This document shows positions 25,148 to 33,760 of a DNA stretch of 53,506 nt, one piece after another. The position numbers and the translations under genes are program-made. The DNA comes from Gemmatimonadota bacterium (GTDB taxonomy: Bacteria; Gemmatimonadota; Gemmatimonadetes; Longimicrobiales; Gaopeijiaceae), in assembly GCA_013002885.1 (NCBI GenBank), contig JABDLS010000156.1, positions 1-53,506 of the forward strand, given 5' to 3'. The notes beneath the pieces are model-generated. The model did no database searches and was not told the origin of the DNA. It saw nothing but the letters and a program-made list of their open reading frames with translations. Numbering within the stretch: position 1 is the first letter of the stretch; each line of letters opens with the position of its first letter.

Positions 25148-27535
25148 ATGAGCGAGAGAAGGGAAGGGACCGATTTCATTCGCCAGCAGGTCCGGGCCGA
25201 TCTGGCCTCGGGCCGGTACGATGGGCGCGTGGTGACGCGGTTCCCACCCGAGCCCAACGGGTACCTGCACGTCGGCCACGCGACTGCGATTCATCTCAAC
25301 TACGGGATCGCCGAGGACTTCGGCGGCCGCTTTCATCTCCGCTTCGATGACACGAACCCGGAGAAGGAGGATCCCGAATTCGTCGAGGCCATCAAGGCCG
25401 ACGTCCGGTGGCTCGGAGCCGACTGGGGCGACCACCTCTATTTCGCCTCGGACTACTTCGAGAGGATGTACGAGTGTGCCGTCCACCTCATCGAGAACGG
25501 ACTGGCCTACGTCGACTCCCAGCCCCTGGAGGCCATCCGTGAGGGCCGTGGCTCCCTCACCCAGCCGGGCACGCCGTCGCCGTATCGGGATCGCTCGGTG
25601 GAAGAGAACCTCGACCTCTTCCGACGGATGCGCGAAGGAGAGTTTCAGGACGGAGCCCACGTGCTCCGGGCCAGAATCGACATGGCCGCCACCAATCTTC
25701 TCATGCGGGACCCGATCCTGTACCGCATCCGCCACGCCGAGCACTATCGGCAGGGCGACGCGTGGTGCATCTACCCGCTTTACGACTACGCCCACTGCCT
25801 GGAGGACGCCTTCGAGGGCGTCACCCACTCCATCTGCACCATCGAGTTCGAGAACAACCGAGCCATCTACGATTGGGTGTTGGAGAACACGGGCTTCGAG
25901 GAGCCTCGGCCCCACCAGTACGAGTGGGCGGGCCTGGACCTGGAGAACGCAGTCCTCTCCAAGCGGAGCATCGCTCCCCTTGTGAAGGCTGGCCTCGTCT
26001 CGGGTTGGGACGATCCCCGGTTGGCCACGATCGCGGCGTTCCGCCGGCGTGGCGTGCCCCCGGAGGCCATCCACCTTCTCGCCGACATGGTCGGCGTGTC
26101 TCGTTCCGGTGCAAGGACGGAGGAGACGAAGTTCGACTTCGCGATCCGCGAAGTGCTCAACGAGCGGGCTCCGCGAGTGATGGCCGTGCTGGACCCGCTG
26201 AAGGTGGTTGTGACGAACAAGGACGAGGGTGTCGAGGAGATCGACGCGCCCTCCTACCCGCCGGATGTGGGGCGAGAGGGCTCCCGTATCGTGCCCTTCT
26301 CAGCCGAGCTCTGGATCGAGCGGGCCGACTTCGCCGCGGACCCACCCAAGGGCTTCCGCAGGCTTGTGCCGGGGGGCGAGGTGCGTCTCCGGAACGCCTA
26401 CGTCATCCGTTGCGACGACGTGGTGGAGGACGATGACGGCAACGTGGTGGAGCTCCGTTGCACCTACGACCCGGAGACCAGGGGCGGCAAGACACCCGAC
26501 GGCCGGAAGGTGAAGGGGACGATCCACTGGGTTTCCGTCCCCCACGCTCTGGACGCCGAGGTGCGGTTGTTCGGGCCGCTGCTGAATCCTGAGCCCGACG
26601 ACGCGCGCTCCGTCGACCCCGCCACCGGGACCGATCCCCTCGCCGAGGTCGAGGCGCCGGACATCACCGAGCGCGTCGACCCGGCATCCCTGGTCGTCAT
26701 CGAAGGTGCCAAGATCGAGCCGTCGGTGACCGACGACCCTCCCGAGACCCGGTATCAATTCGAGCGCACCGGTTACTTCTGGCGCGATCCCGTCGACGGC
26801 CAGGGTGATTCACTGGTCTTCAACCGCATCGTGGCGCTGAAGAGCACGTATCGGCCGGGGGTGACCGACACGGAGCGCGGGGCGAGCGGCAGAGCCGAAA
26901 CAGGTGGCAAGGCTGGCGGCGGGAACGCCTCAGGGCCCGCTCCGTCGGTGAAGCCTCAGGTAAGCGATGAGCGTGCCGCCGCGCGCTCGAACAACGCCAC
27001 CCTCGCGGCCCGCTTCGAGCGCTACCAGGCCGACCTCGGTCTGAGCCAGGAGGACGCCGATCTCCTCACGGGCTCCGAGGCGGCCGGCGACTTCTTCGAA
27101 GCGGCTCTGGCCGAGCACGACGACGCTGCTTCCGTGGCGGCGTGGATCGTCACGGACGTCCGGGGACTCCTGGAGGGCCGCACGCTCCTCGACTTGCCCT
27201 TCGGAGGCGCCGAGCTGGGCCGGCTGGCCGCCCTCGTCGATGTGGGGACCGTGACCCGCCGCGCAGCCAAAGATGTTCTGGCGCGGATGGTCGATGAGGG
27301 CGGGGAGCCACGAGAGCTGGTACAGGCCATGGGCCTGGAGGCCGTCTCGGACGCCTCCGAGCTGGAGGCAGTGGTTGACGCTGTCCTCGCCGAGTGGCCG
27401 GCGAAGGTCGAGGAGTACCGTGGAGGCAATTCCAACCTCATCGGGCTCTTCGTCGGCGAGGTGATGAAGAAGACCCGTGGCGCGGCCGACCCCAAGCTCG
27501 CCCGCCAGATGCTGACCGAAAGGCTCGACTCGTGA
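25148..27535 (+). CDS. glnS: Glutaminyl-tRNA synthetase with C-terminal YqeY-like domain
   Basis: The 795-residue product charges tRNA-Gln with glutamine. The catalytic Rossmann fold has the HIGH box as PEPNGYLHVGHATAIH and the KMSKS box as VLSKRSIAPLV; the anticodon-binding beta-barrels end near residue 575. A low-complexity linker (about 577-612) leads to a 180-residue helical domain (ARFERYQADLGLSQEDADLL ... GNSNLIGLFVGEVMKKTRG) of the GatB/YqeY type, whose NxxxxGFxxGxxMK-like end is recognisable. Bacterial GlnRS usually has about 550 residues; this fusion is known from Deinococcus. It overlaps gltX or lies two bases before it, forming a two-synthetase operon. Confidence 0.93.
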   Translation: MSERREGTDFIRQQVRADLASGRYDGRVVTRFPPEPNGYLHVGHATAIHLNYGIAEDFGGRFHLRFDDTNPEKEDPEFVEAIKADVRWLGADWGDHLYFASDYFERMYECAVHLIENGLAYVDSQPLEAIREGRGSLTQPGTPSPYRDRSVEENLDLFRRMREGEFQDGAHVLRARIDMAATNLLMRDPILYRIRHAEHYRQGDAWCIYPLYDYAHCLEDAFEGVTHSICTIEFENNRAIYDWVLENTGFEEPRPHQYEWAGLDLENAVLSKRSIAPLVKAGLVSGWDDPRLATIAAFRRRGVPPEAIHLLADMVGVSRSGARTEETKFDFAIREVLNERAPRVMAVLDPLKVVVTNKDEGVEEIDAPSYPPDVGREGSRIVPFSAELWIERADFAADPPKGFRRLVPGGEVRLRNAYVIRCDDVVEDDDGNVVELRCTYDPETRGGKTPDGRKVKGTIHWVSVPHALDAEVRLFGPLLNPEPDDARSVDPATGTDPLAEVEAPDITERVDPASLVVIEGAKIEPSVTDDPPETRYQFERTGYFWRDPVDGQGDSLVFNRIVALKSTYRPGVTDTERGASGRAETGGKAGGGNASGPAPSVKPQVSDERAAARSNNATLAARFERYQADLGLSQEDADLLTGSEAAGDFFEAALAEHDDAASVAAWIVTDVRGLLEGRTLLDLPFGGAELGRLAALVDVGTVTRRAAKDVLARMVDEGGEPRELVQAMGLEAVSDASELEAVVDAVLAEWPAKVEEYRGGNSNLIGLFVGEVMKKTRGAADPKLARQMLTERLDS

Positions 27536-28965
27536 CCATGAGACTCCGCTTCGCCCCGTCCCCCACCGGCTATCTCCACGTCGGGGGCGCCCGCACGGCC
27601 ATCTTCAACTGGCTGCTGGCTCGGAAGCAGCGCGGCATCTTCGTGCTCCGCATCGAAGACACGGACCGGGACCGATCGAAGGACGAGCACACGCAGGCCA
27701 TCCTGGACGGCATGACGTGGCTTGGTCTGGACTGGGACGAAGGTCCGTACTTCCAATCGGAGGGGGTGGAGCGGCACCGGGCTGCGGCCCTCCGCCTTCT
27801 GGAGGAGGACAGGGCGTACCGGGATTTCTCCGACCCTGAAGCGGTTCGTGCGGAGGCCAAGGAGCGGGGCATGCACCCCAGTCGGGTGGCCCGTGAGAAG
27901 GCCGAGGCTCTTGGCCAAGCCGGAGCCGATGAGCGGGCTGCCGACGGGGAGCCCCACGCCGTCCGCTTCCGGGTCCCCGACGGTGAGACGGTCTTCGAGG
28001 ACATGGTGCACGGCGAGATGCGTTTCGGCAACGACGACATCGACGACCTGGTGGTCCTCCGGAGCGACGGAACGCCGGTCTACAACCTGGCCGTGGTGTC
28101 CGACGACGCCGAGATGGGCATCACCCACGTGATCCGGGGCGACGATCACCTCTCCAACACACCGAAGCAGGTGCTCTTGTACCGCGCCCTGGGTCTGGCC
28201 GAGCCGATCTTCGCTCACGTGCCGCTCATTCTTGGACCCGACGGAAAGCGCCTGTCCAAGCGCCACGGTGCGACGGCGGTGGGTGACTATGCCGAAGAGG
28301 GGATTCTACCCGAAGCCATGGTGAACTTCCTGTCACTTCTGGGATGGAGCCCCGGCGACGATCGGGAGTTCATGACCATCGACGAACTCATCGAGGCCTT
28401 CGACCCGAACCGGATCCTCAAGAAGAGCTCGGTCTTCGATTCCGACAAGCTCGCGTGGCTGAACGGAAAGCACCTGGCGGCGATGGCCGATGTGGAGTTG
28501 GTGGGTCACCTACGCGCCGCCTTCGTGGGCCAAGGTGGGTACCGCGACGCGCTCCTGGACGACGGCGAGTGGGCCGGGGCTCTGCTGGAAGCCATCAAGG
28601 TCCGGGCCCGGACCCTGGACGAGCTCGCCGATCAGGCGCGCCCGTTCGTGTGCGACGAGCTCAGCTACGATGAGAAGGCCGTGCAGAAGAACTGGCTCAA
28701 GGACCCGACCACAGCCGTCGAGCGCCTGGAGCGTGTGGCTGCGGCATACCGGGACGCTGAGTGGACGAAGGAGGACTTGGAGGCGCGACTCCGTGCGCTT
28801 GCCGAGGAGATGGAAGTGGGGGCCGGCAAGCTCATACACCCCCTTCGTGTGGCCCTCACGGGCAACATGGCGAGCCCGGGCATATTCGACGTCCTCGTGC
28901 TTCTGGGACCCGAACGGGTCTTCCAGAGAATCGACGCGGGTCTGGACCGAATACGCGCAGGGTAG
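27532..28965 (+). CDS. gltX: Glutamyl-tRNA synthetase
   Basis: The product of about 477 residues charges tRNA-Glu in the cytosol. It has the HIGH box in RFAPSPTGYLHVGGARTA, the class-defining FVLRIEDTDRDRS, and the KMSKS box in GKRLSKRHGATAV; the C-terminal anticodon-binding helices end in GPERVFQRIDAGLDR. I place the start at the GTG that overlaps the glnS stop (GTGA), with AAAGG eight bases upstream; the ATG six bases later is an equally reasonable choice. Pairing with glnS suggests joint expression of both enzymes. Confidence 0.93.
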   Translation: MTMRLRFAPSPTGYLHVGGARTAIFNWLLARKQRGIFVLRIEDTDRDRSKDEHTQAILDGMTWLGLDWDEGPYFQSEGVERHRAAALRLLEEDRAYRDFSDPEAVRAEAKERGMHPSRVAREKAEALGQAGADERAADGEPHAVRFRVPDGETVFEDMVHGEMRFGNDDIDDLVVLRSDGTPVYNLAVVSDDAEMGITHVIRGDDHLSNTPKQVLLYRALGLAEPIFAHVPLILGPDGKRLSKRHGATAVGDYAEEGILPEAMVNFLSLLGWSPGDDREFMTIDELIEAFDPNRILKKSSVFDSDKLAWLNGKHLAAMADVELVGHLRAAFVGQGGYRDALLDDGEWAGALLEAIKVRARTLDELADQARPFVCDELSYDEKAVQKNWLKDPTTAVERLERVAAAYRDAEWTKEDLEARLRALAEEMEVGAGKLIHPLRVALTGNMASPGIFDVLVLLGPERVFQRIDAGLDRIRAG

Positions 28966-28978
28966 ACAAAAGGCTTTC

Positions 28979-29008
28979 TTGACACCTTTCCGAGCCGCAC
29001 ATTAGGAT
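28979..29008 (+). promoter_or_regulatory. Sigma70-type promoter of the lexA-like gene
   Basis: A perfect -35 TTGACA (28979-28984) and a -10 TAGGAT (29003-29008) lie 18 bases apart, 55 bases before the TTG start. The inverted repeat AAAGG (28969-28973) and CCTTT (28985-28989) brackets the -35 and could be an operator. Confidence 0.65.
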
Positions 29009-29063
29009 AGCTTCCGACACGTCTCGGGCGCTTCCCTCGCCCCCCCCTCGAGGTGCATCATCG

Positions 29064-29756
29064 TTGGCTAGATCCGACGCAATCACTCCACGTGAAGCCC
29101 CGACGACCGCCCTCCAGGGTGAACCGCTCACCGAGATCGAGCGGAAGATCCTGGACTTCATGGTTCAGTATCTGCGTGAGAACACGTATCAACCTTCCAT
29201 TCGCGAGATCGGGCAACGGTTCGGCATCAAGAGCACGAAGACGGTGTCCGAGCACCTCCAGGCTCTAGCCGACAAGGGGTGTCTCGAGCGCGATCCTTCA
29301 CGTTCCCGCGGTGTCCGCATTCTGGGTGTCGACCTCAGCGCCGACACCGTAGCCGTGCCGTGCTTTTCGGAGGTCCCTGCCCAGGGCATGTCGACAAAGC
29401 CCGACGCCTTCGTGTCCGTCGATCGTCAGATGGGGAGCGAAGACGGATCATTCATGGTCCGAGCAGGCGCCGGTGACCTCGCGGTCCTCGGTGTCGCCGA
29501 GGGCGACCTTGTCCTCGTCTCTCCCGTGCACGGTGACGAGATCGAAGACGGGACCATCGTGGTGGCCGAGGTCGGTGATTCGTCGACCTTCCACCGCTAC
29601 ACGTCCAATGGCCGGGGGACCTACCTCGAGGCCCTCCAGCCCGGAGGTGAGCGCACCCTCGTGGAGGACCTGGATGCGCTCCATATCCTGGGCCGCGTGG
29701 CCGGCTTCTACCGACGCATGGACGAAGCGGCGTCGGCGAATCTCACGCCTCACTAG
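29064..29756 (+). CDS. lexA: LexA-like repressor lacking self-cleavage residues
   Basis: The 230-residue product has the LexA winged helix (PSIREIGQRFGIKSTKTVSEHLQALADKG, about residues 45-72, then SRGVRIL) and a C-terminal S24-type fold. Aligned by eye to E. coli LexA, the cleavage site Ala-Gly is Gln107-Gly108 (VPAQGM), catalytic Ser119 falls on Asp138 (RAGAGDLAVLG in place of RVSGMSMKDIG), and Lys156 falls on His177 (STFHRY in place of VTVKRL). Fold strands around them are well kept, including GDLVLV and DGTIVVAEV. The protein therefore probably binds DNA but cannot self-cleave on RecA contact. The TTG start has GAGGTG nine bases upstream. It may still regulate DNA-repair genes by another signal. 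Confidence 0.85.
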   Translation: MARSDAITPREAPTTALQGEPLTEIERKILDFMVQYLRENTYQPSIREIGQRFGIKSTKTVSEHLQALADKGCLERDPSRSRGVRILGVDLSADTVAVPCFSEVPAQGMSTKPDAFVSVDRQMGSEDGSFMVRAGAGDLAVLGVAEGDLVLVSPVHGDEIEDGTIVVAEVGDSSTFHRYTSNGRGTYLEALQPGGERTLVEDLDALHILGRVAGFYRRMDEAASANLTPH

Positions 29757-29768
29757 CGGGTCGATCCG

Positions 29769-30224
29769 TTGGGCGACGTCGCGTGGATGCGGCGGGCGCT
29801 CGAGCTCGCCCGGGAAGCCCAGGCTCTGGGCGAGGTTCCTGTTGGCGCCGTCGTGGTCCGTGACGACGAGATCATCGGAAGTGGTTTCAACCGCACCATC
29901 TCCGACGCCGACCCCACGGCCCACGCCGAAGTCGTGGCGATTCGTGAAGCGGCCTCGAGGCAGGGCGATTGGCGGCTCACCGGCAGCACGCTCTACGTGA
30001 CTCTGGAACCGTGCGCCATGTGCGCCGGCGCCATCGTCCTCGCTCGCATCCCGCGGGTGGTGTTCGGAGCCTCGGATCCCAAGGCGGGAATGGGCGGGTC
30101 CCTGGACGACCTCTTGCGCGACGAACGACTCAACCATCGTTGCGACGTCACAGCGGGCGTGGAGGCCGAGGAGTCGTCGGTCATGCTCAAGGCCTTCTTT
30201 CGCGCCCGGAGGGCTGGAGAATGA
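29769..30224 (+). CDS. tadA: tRNA-specific adenosine deaminase
   Basis: The 151-residue product deaminates adenosine to inosine at the wobble position of tRNA-Arg(ACG). The zinc site is complete: AHAEVVAIREA gives His52 and Glu54, and LEPCAMCAGAIV gives Cys82 and Cys85. Length and order are standard. A TTG start twelve bases after the lexA-like stop begins the conserved WMRRALELA helix. It overlaps the next gene by four bases (ATGA). Confidence 0.94.
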   Translation: MGDVAWMRRALELAREAQALGEVPVGAVVVRDDEIIGSGFNRTISDADPTAHAEVVAIREAASRQGDWRLTGSTLYVTLEPCAMCAGAIVLARIPRVVFGASDPKAGMGGSLDDLLRDERLNHRCDVTAGVEAEESSVMLKAFFRARRAGE

Positions 30225-31606
30225 GGGTGCGGTCGGACAGGTCGTCGAGGCTGAAGACGAGACGCGGGCGAGGTGGCCTCACGGTCTTGTGTCTCGTCGT
30301 CCTCGGCGGGTGCACCGTCATCACCGTACCCGCCGAGCCTCCGGGGCCGGTAGCGGCGCCCCCGGACCGGCCTGTGCCCGCCGACTCGGGCGACCCGACA
30401 CCTCCTTTCGAAACAGGTCCGACGGTGCCGGTGACCCTCGACCCCGTTCGCCCCTTCGACGAGATACGAGCGCTCTGGGTCGTCCGCTTCACCCTCACCA
30501 GCGAAGAGGCGGTCATGGAGATGGTGGAGCGGGCGGACGCCGCCGGCTTCAACACCCTCATCGTGCAGGTGCGCGGGCGTGCGGACGCCTTTTACGCCTC
30601 GGCGCTCGAGCCCCGGGGCGAGTCGGTGCAGGAGCCCGAGCCCTTCGACCCCCTGGCGCTGGTGGTCCGCGAGGCCCACGCGCGGGGGATGGCCGTGCAC
30701 GCCTGGATCAACACGCACCTCGTCTGGGGGCCCACGGCCCCACCGACGAGTGCGGCTCACCTGGTCAACACCCACCCCGACTGGCTGGCGTTGCCCAAGG
30801 CGCTCGGTCGTGAGCTCCTGGCTGTCGACCCCTTTGACCGGTCGTACCTGGATCGGCTTGTGGAGCACGCCGCCGCCAACGAGCATGCGGTGGAGGGGAT
30901 CTACTCGAGTCCGTCGCATCCCGAAGTCCAGGACCGGGTCCATGCGGTCTGGCTCGACGTCGCCCGCCGGTACGATCTCGATGGACTCCACTTCGATTAT
31001 ATCCGCTTTCCATCTGCGGATTACGACTATTCCCTGGGAGCTCTCGAGCGCTTCAGGCTTTGGGTCCGGGCAGCTCTGGAGCCGGATCGGTTCGCCGCGC
31101 TCGATGCCGCATACGCTCGAGATCTCTACGCCTTCGTAGAGGGCGAAAGCGAGCTGTGGGACAGCTTTCGTCGGGAGCAGGTGACGACCTTGGTCGAGCG
31201 CATCTATCGGGACGTCAAGGCCCTGAATCCGCGCCTCGTCGTCTCTGCGGCGGTGATCGCCGACCGGGAGGTCGCGTACTCGGATCGCTTCCAGGATTGG
31301 GTCGCCTGGCTGAGGGACGGCGTCCTCGATATCGCCGTGCCCATGGCCTACACACCGGACGCGTCCCGTTTCGTGGACCTCGTGGAGACCGCTCGCGACG
31401 CCGCCGGGGACCGACGCAGGGTCTGGGCGGGCATCGGGGCGTACATGAACAGTCCCGAAGGCACCTTGGAGATGATCGACATCGCTCGTGCCGAGAATAC
31501 CGGGGGCGTCGTCCTCTTCTCCTACGACTGGGTCGTCGGCGAAGGGGCGGGTGACCCCTCCAATCCACTCCTGGAGCGCATCGGTCGAGCCCGCTTCGGG
31601 CGGTAG
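30221..31606 (+). CDS. GH10-like (GHL10/DUF187) glycoside hydrolase lipoprotein
   Basis: The 461-residue product has a lipoprotein signal (LTVLCLVVLGGC, Cys near residue 31), a Pro-rich spacer, and a TIM-barrel of the GHL10 (YngK/DUF187) family. Family signatures are IRALWVVRFTLTSEEAVMEM, FNTLIVQVRGRADAFY, MAVHAWINTHLVWGP, the acidic LDGLHFDYIRFPSADY, and DIAVPMAYTPDASRFV. Members are thought to act on cell-surface polysaccharide or peptidoglycan, but few have been tested. It starts at the ATG overlapping the tadA stop. The next gene is convergent, 23 bases away. Confidence 0.88.
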   Translation: MRVRSDRSSRLKTRRGRGGLTVLCLVVLGGCTVITVPAEPPGPVAAPPDRPVPADSGDPTPPFETGPTVPVTLDPVRPFDEIRALWVVRFTLTSEEAVMEMVERADAAGFNTLIVQVRGRADAFYASALEPRGESVQEPEPFDPLALVVREAHARGMAVHAWINTHLVWGPTAPPTSAAHLVNTHPDWLALPKALGRELLAVDPFDRSYLDRLVEHAAANEHAVEGIYSSPSHPEVQDRVHAVWLDVARRYDLDGLHFDYIRFPSADYDYSLGALERFRLWVRAALEPDRFAALDAAYARDLYAFVEGESELWDSFRREQVTTLVERIYRDVKALNPRLVVSAAVIADREVAYSDRFQDWVAWLRDGVLDIAVPMAYTPDASRFVDLVETARDAAGDRRRVWAGIGAYMNSPEGTLEMIDIARAENTGGVVLFSYDWVVGEGAGDPSNPLLERIGRARFGR

Positions 31607-31629
31607 CCGAGGGCGGGGCTCAGCCCGGT

Positions 31630-33552
31630 TCAGCCGGCGGGCGCCGCCTCCGAGTCGGACTTCCCGACGACCCTCAGGAACACGAAGAGGACACCCGCGC
31701 CAGCGAGAAGGGCGATCCAGGGCGGCAGACCGTACGCCGTACCGATGTTGCCCAGGACGATTCCGACGACGCCGACAGCCAGGGCGTAGGGAAGCTGGGT
31801 GCGCACGTGGTCCACGTGATCACACGCCGACGCCGTCGAGGAGAGCACGGTCGTGTCCGAGATGGGCGAGCAGTGGTCGCCGAAGATGGCCCCCGCGAGG
31901 ACGGACGCGATGCCACCGAGGAGCACGGCATCGGCTGGCCCGCCTGGATACACGTCGGGTCCGCCCAGCGTGACCGTGAGGGGGATGACCACCGGGAGCA
32001 TGATGGCCATGGTGCCCCACGACGTGCCCGTGGCAAAGGCCATGGCCGCCGACGTCACGAAGACCACGGCGGGCATGAGCTCGATGGGGAAGCGATCGGA
32101 CAGGAGAAGGGCCAGGAAGTCGGATGTCCCGATGACCTCCGTGACTGAGCCCAACGACCAGGCCAGGGTGAGGATGAGCATGGCGATCATCATGGCCCGC
32201 ATGCCCCCTACGAGGGCATCGATGGCCTCTGTGAGGCTCAGGAGCCGCTGCCCCATGGAGAGCACGATGGCCACGAGGACGCCGGTCAGGGATCCCCAGA
32301 GGAGAGTGGCGAAGGGGTCCGCTTCACCGAAGACGTCCCTGAGGCCCGCGTCGGGGCCGACGACGGAGCGACCCGACAAATACAGACCTACCAGGACGAC
32401 CAGGACCACGCTGAGCACCGGGATCCCCGCGTTGTACCACCGTCTTGGCGCCCCTTCCCGGGGCTCCATGATCTCGCTGGAGGTGTCGACGGCCAGCGTG
32501 GCGTCGGGCCTGTGGAGGCCGCCACCCGCCGAAGCGCGGCGCTCGGCCCCGAGCATGGGTCCGAAGTCCCGGTCCATGGCCGAGGTCAGGACCACGAAGA
32601 AGAGGGCCAAGAGGGGATAGAACAGGTACGGGATCGTCTCGACGAAGATACCGAAGGGGCTCAAGGCGAGGAGTGCGTCGGCTCCGGCGGGATTCTGCTG
32701 GGCCGCGATGCCCAGGCCGTCGTCGATAAGACTGATCTCGTACCCGACCCACGTCGAGACGGGGATGATTGCGGCGACGGGGGCAGCCGTGGAGTCGACG
32801 AGGTAGGCGAGCTTCTCCCGCGAGATCTTCAGCCGATCCGTGATCGGGCGCATCGTGTTGCCCACGATGAGCGTGTTGGCGTAGTCGTCGAAGAAGATGG
32901 CCATGCCGGCGGCCCAGGTGGCCAGCTTGCCCCGTCGGGGCGTACTGGCGAGGGGGGCGACGGCTTCGACGATGCCCAGAGTGCCTCCATTCCTGGAGAT
33001 GAGCCCGACCATGCCTCCCAGGAGAAGGGAGAAGACGACGATGGCCGCGTGGTCACCGTCTGCGAGGGCGGGAACGATGAAGGTGTCGACCATCCGACCG
33101 GTGGCCGAGATGGGGTTGAAGCCGGCCAACGCCAGGGCGCCGAGCCAGACGCCGACAAAGAGGGCGGTGAGCACCTCGCGGAAGATCAGGGCCAGGAGAA
33201 TGGCGACGACGGGAGGGACGATGGAGTACCACCCCGACGTCACCGTGGCATCGTGCTCCAGTTCGGCGTCTCCCACGATGACGGAGAGAGGGACATCCTC
33301 TGATGAGGTGACGACGAGGTCCCTCACAATGATCGAGTCGTGGGCCACGGCAACGCCTGTGCCCAACAGCCGTCCATCGGCCGCCCTGACCTCGAGCCAG
33401 GCGGAGGGAACATCGTCGGCGCCGAACACCACGATCTCGAAAGGGACGCCCCGCAGGAGAACGCCGGGCGGCTCCGAGAGCTCCTGTGCGTGAGCAGGTG
33501 CCATCAGCGCGGCGAGAGCGGCGGCGGCGAGAAGGACGGATCGAAGGCTCAT
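31630..33552 (-). CDS. NhaC-family Na+/H+ antiporter with signal peptide and extra periplasmic domain
   Basis: The 640-residue product has a cleavable-looking signal peptide (SVLLAAAALAALMAPAHAQE), then a beta-rich domain of about 90 residues (VLLRGVPFEIVVFGADDVPS ... SVIVGD), and from about residue 115 the helices of an NhaC-type antiporter. Family blocks include FSLLLGGMVGLISRNGG, TWAAGMAIFFDDYANTLIVGN, FATGTSWGTMAIMLPVV and GAIFGDHCSPISDTTVLSS. The helices would exchange sodium for protons at the inner membrane. Typical NhaC proteins are shorter and lack the signal-led domain. The ATG giving the signal peptide is chosen; a longer open frame adds an Arg-rich shadow. It faces the pyr operon. 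Confidence 0.88.
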   Translation of the reverse strand: MSLRSVLLAAAALAALMAPAHAQELSEPPGVLLRGVPFEIVVFGADDVPSAWLEVRAADGRLLGTGVAVAHDSIIVRDLVVTSSEDVPLSVIVGDAELEHDATVTSGWYSIVPPVVAILLALIFREVLTALFVGVWLGALALAGFNPISATGRMVDTFIVPALADGDHAAIVVFSLLLGGMVGLISRNGGTLGIVEAVAPLASTPRRGKLATWAAGMAIFFDDYANTLIVGNTMRPITDRLKISREKLAYLVDSTAAPVAAIIPVSTWVGYEISLIDDGLGIAAQQNPAGADALLALSPFGIFVETIPYLFYPLLALFFVVLTSAMDRDFGPMLGAERRASAGGGLHRPDATLAVDTSSEIMEPREGAPRRWYNAGIPVLSVVLVVLVGLYLSGRSVVGPDAGLRDVFGEADPFATLLWGSLTGVLVAIVLSMGQRLLSLTEAIDALVGGMRAMMIAMLILTLAWSLGSVTEVIGTSDFLALLLSDRFPIELMPAVVFVTSAAMAFATGTSWGTMAIMLPVVIPLTVTLGGPDVYPGGPADAVLLGGIASVLAGAIFGDHCSPISDTTVLSSTASACDHVDHVRTQLPYALAVGVVGIVLGNIGTAYGLPPWIALLAGAGVLFVFLRVVGKSDSEAAPAG

Positions 33553-33713
33553 GGGCAGGGTTGTCGGATGACGGTTCTTCTTGCTCAGGCCCGCGCCGGA
33601 CCGCATCGCACGGCATCGGGCGTGCCCACTATGGGGAATCGTACGTCCTCGTGACAGTCCGGTATCACGTTGACCCGAACCGGCCTTCCTCCGAACTTTC
33701 CGCCGCCGCGAGC

Positions 33714-33734
33714 GGCCCCGTCTCCGTCGGGGTC
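33714..33734 (+). promoter_or_regulatory. Hairpin in the pyrR leader
   Basis: GGCCCCG (33714-33720) pairs with CGGGGTC (33728-33734), one G-T pair included, around a seven-base loop. It lies just before the pyrR start region. The loop does not resemble the known PyrR-binding consensus, so attenuation is not claimed. Confidence 0.3.
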
Positions 33735-33760
33735 CGGAAATGCCCCTCCAACCCGCTTTC

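Noticed and set aside
29969-30220. N-terminal extension of the GH10-like lipoprotein into tadA
   Set aside because: The extension is tadA read out of frame. The lipoprotein signal starts at the ATGA overlap.
33714-33734. PyrR-controlled attenuator before pyrR
   Set aside because: A hairpin exists, but its loop lacks the known PyrR-binding consensus and no competing anti-terminator pair was found.
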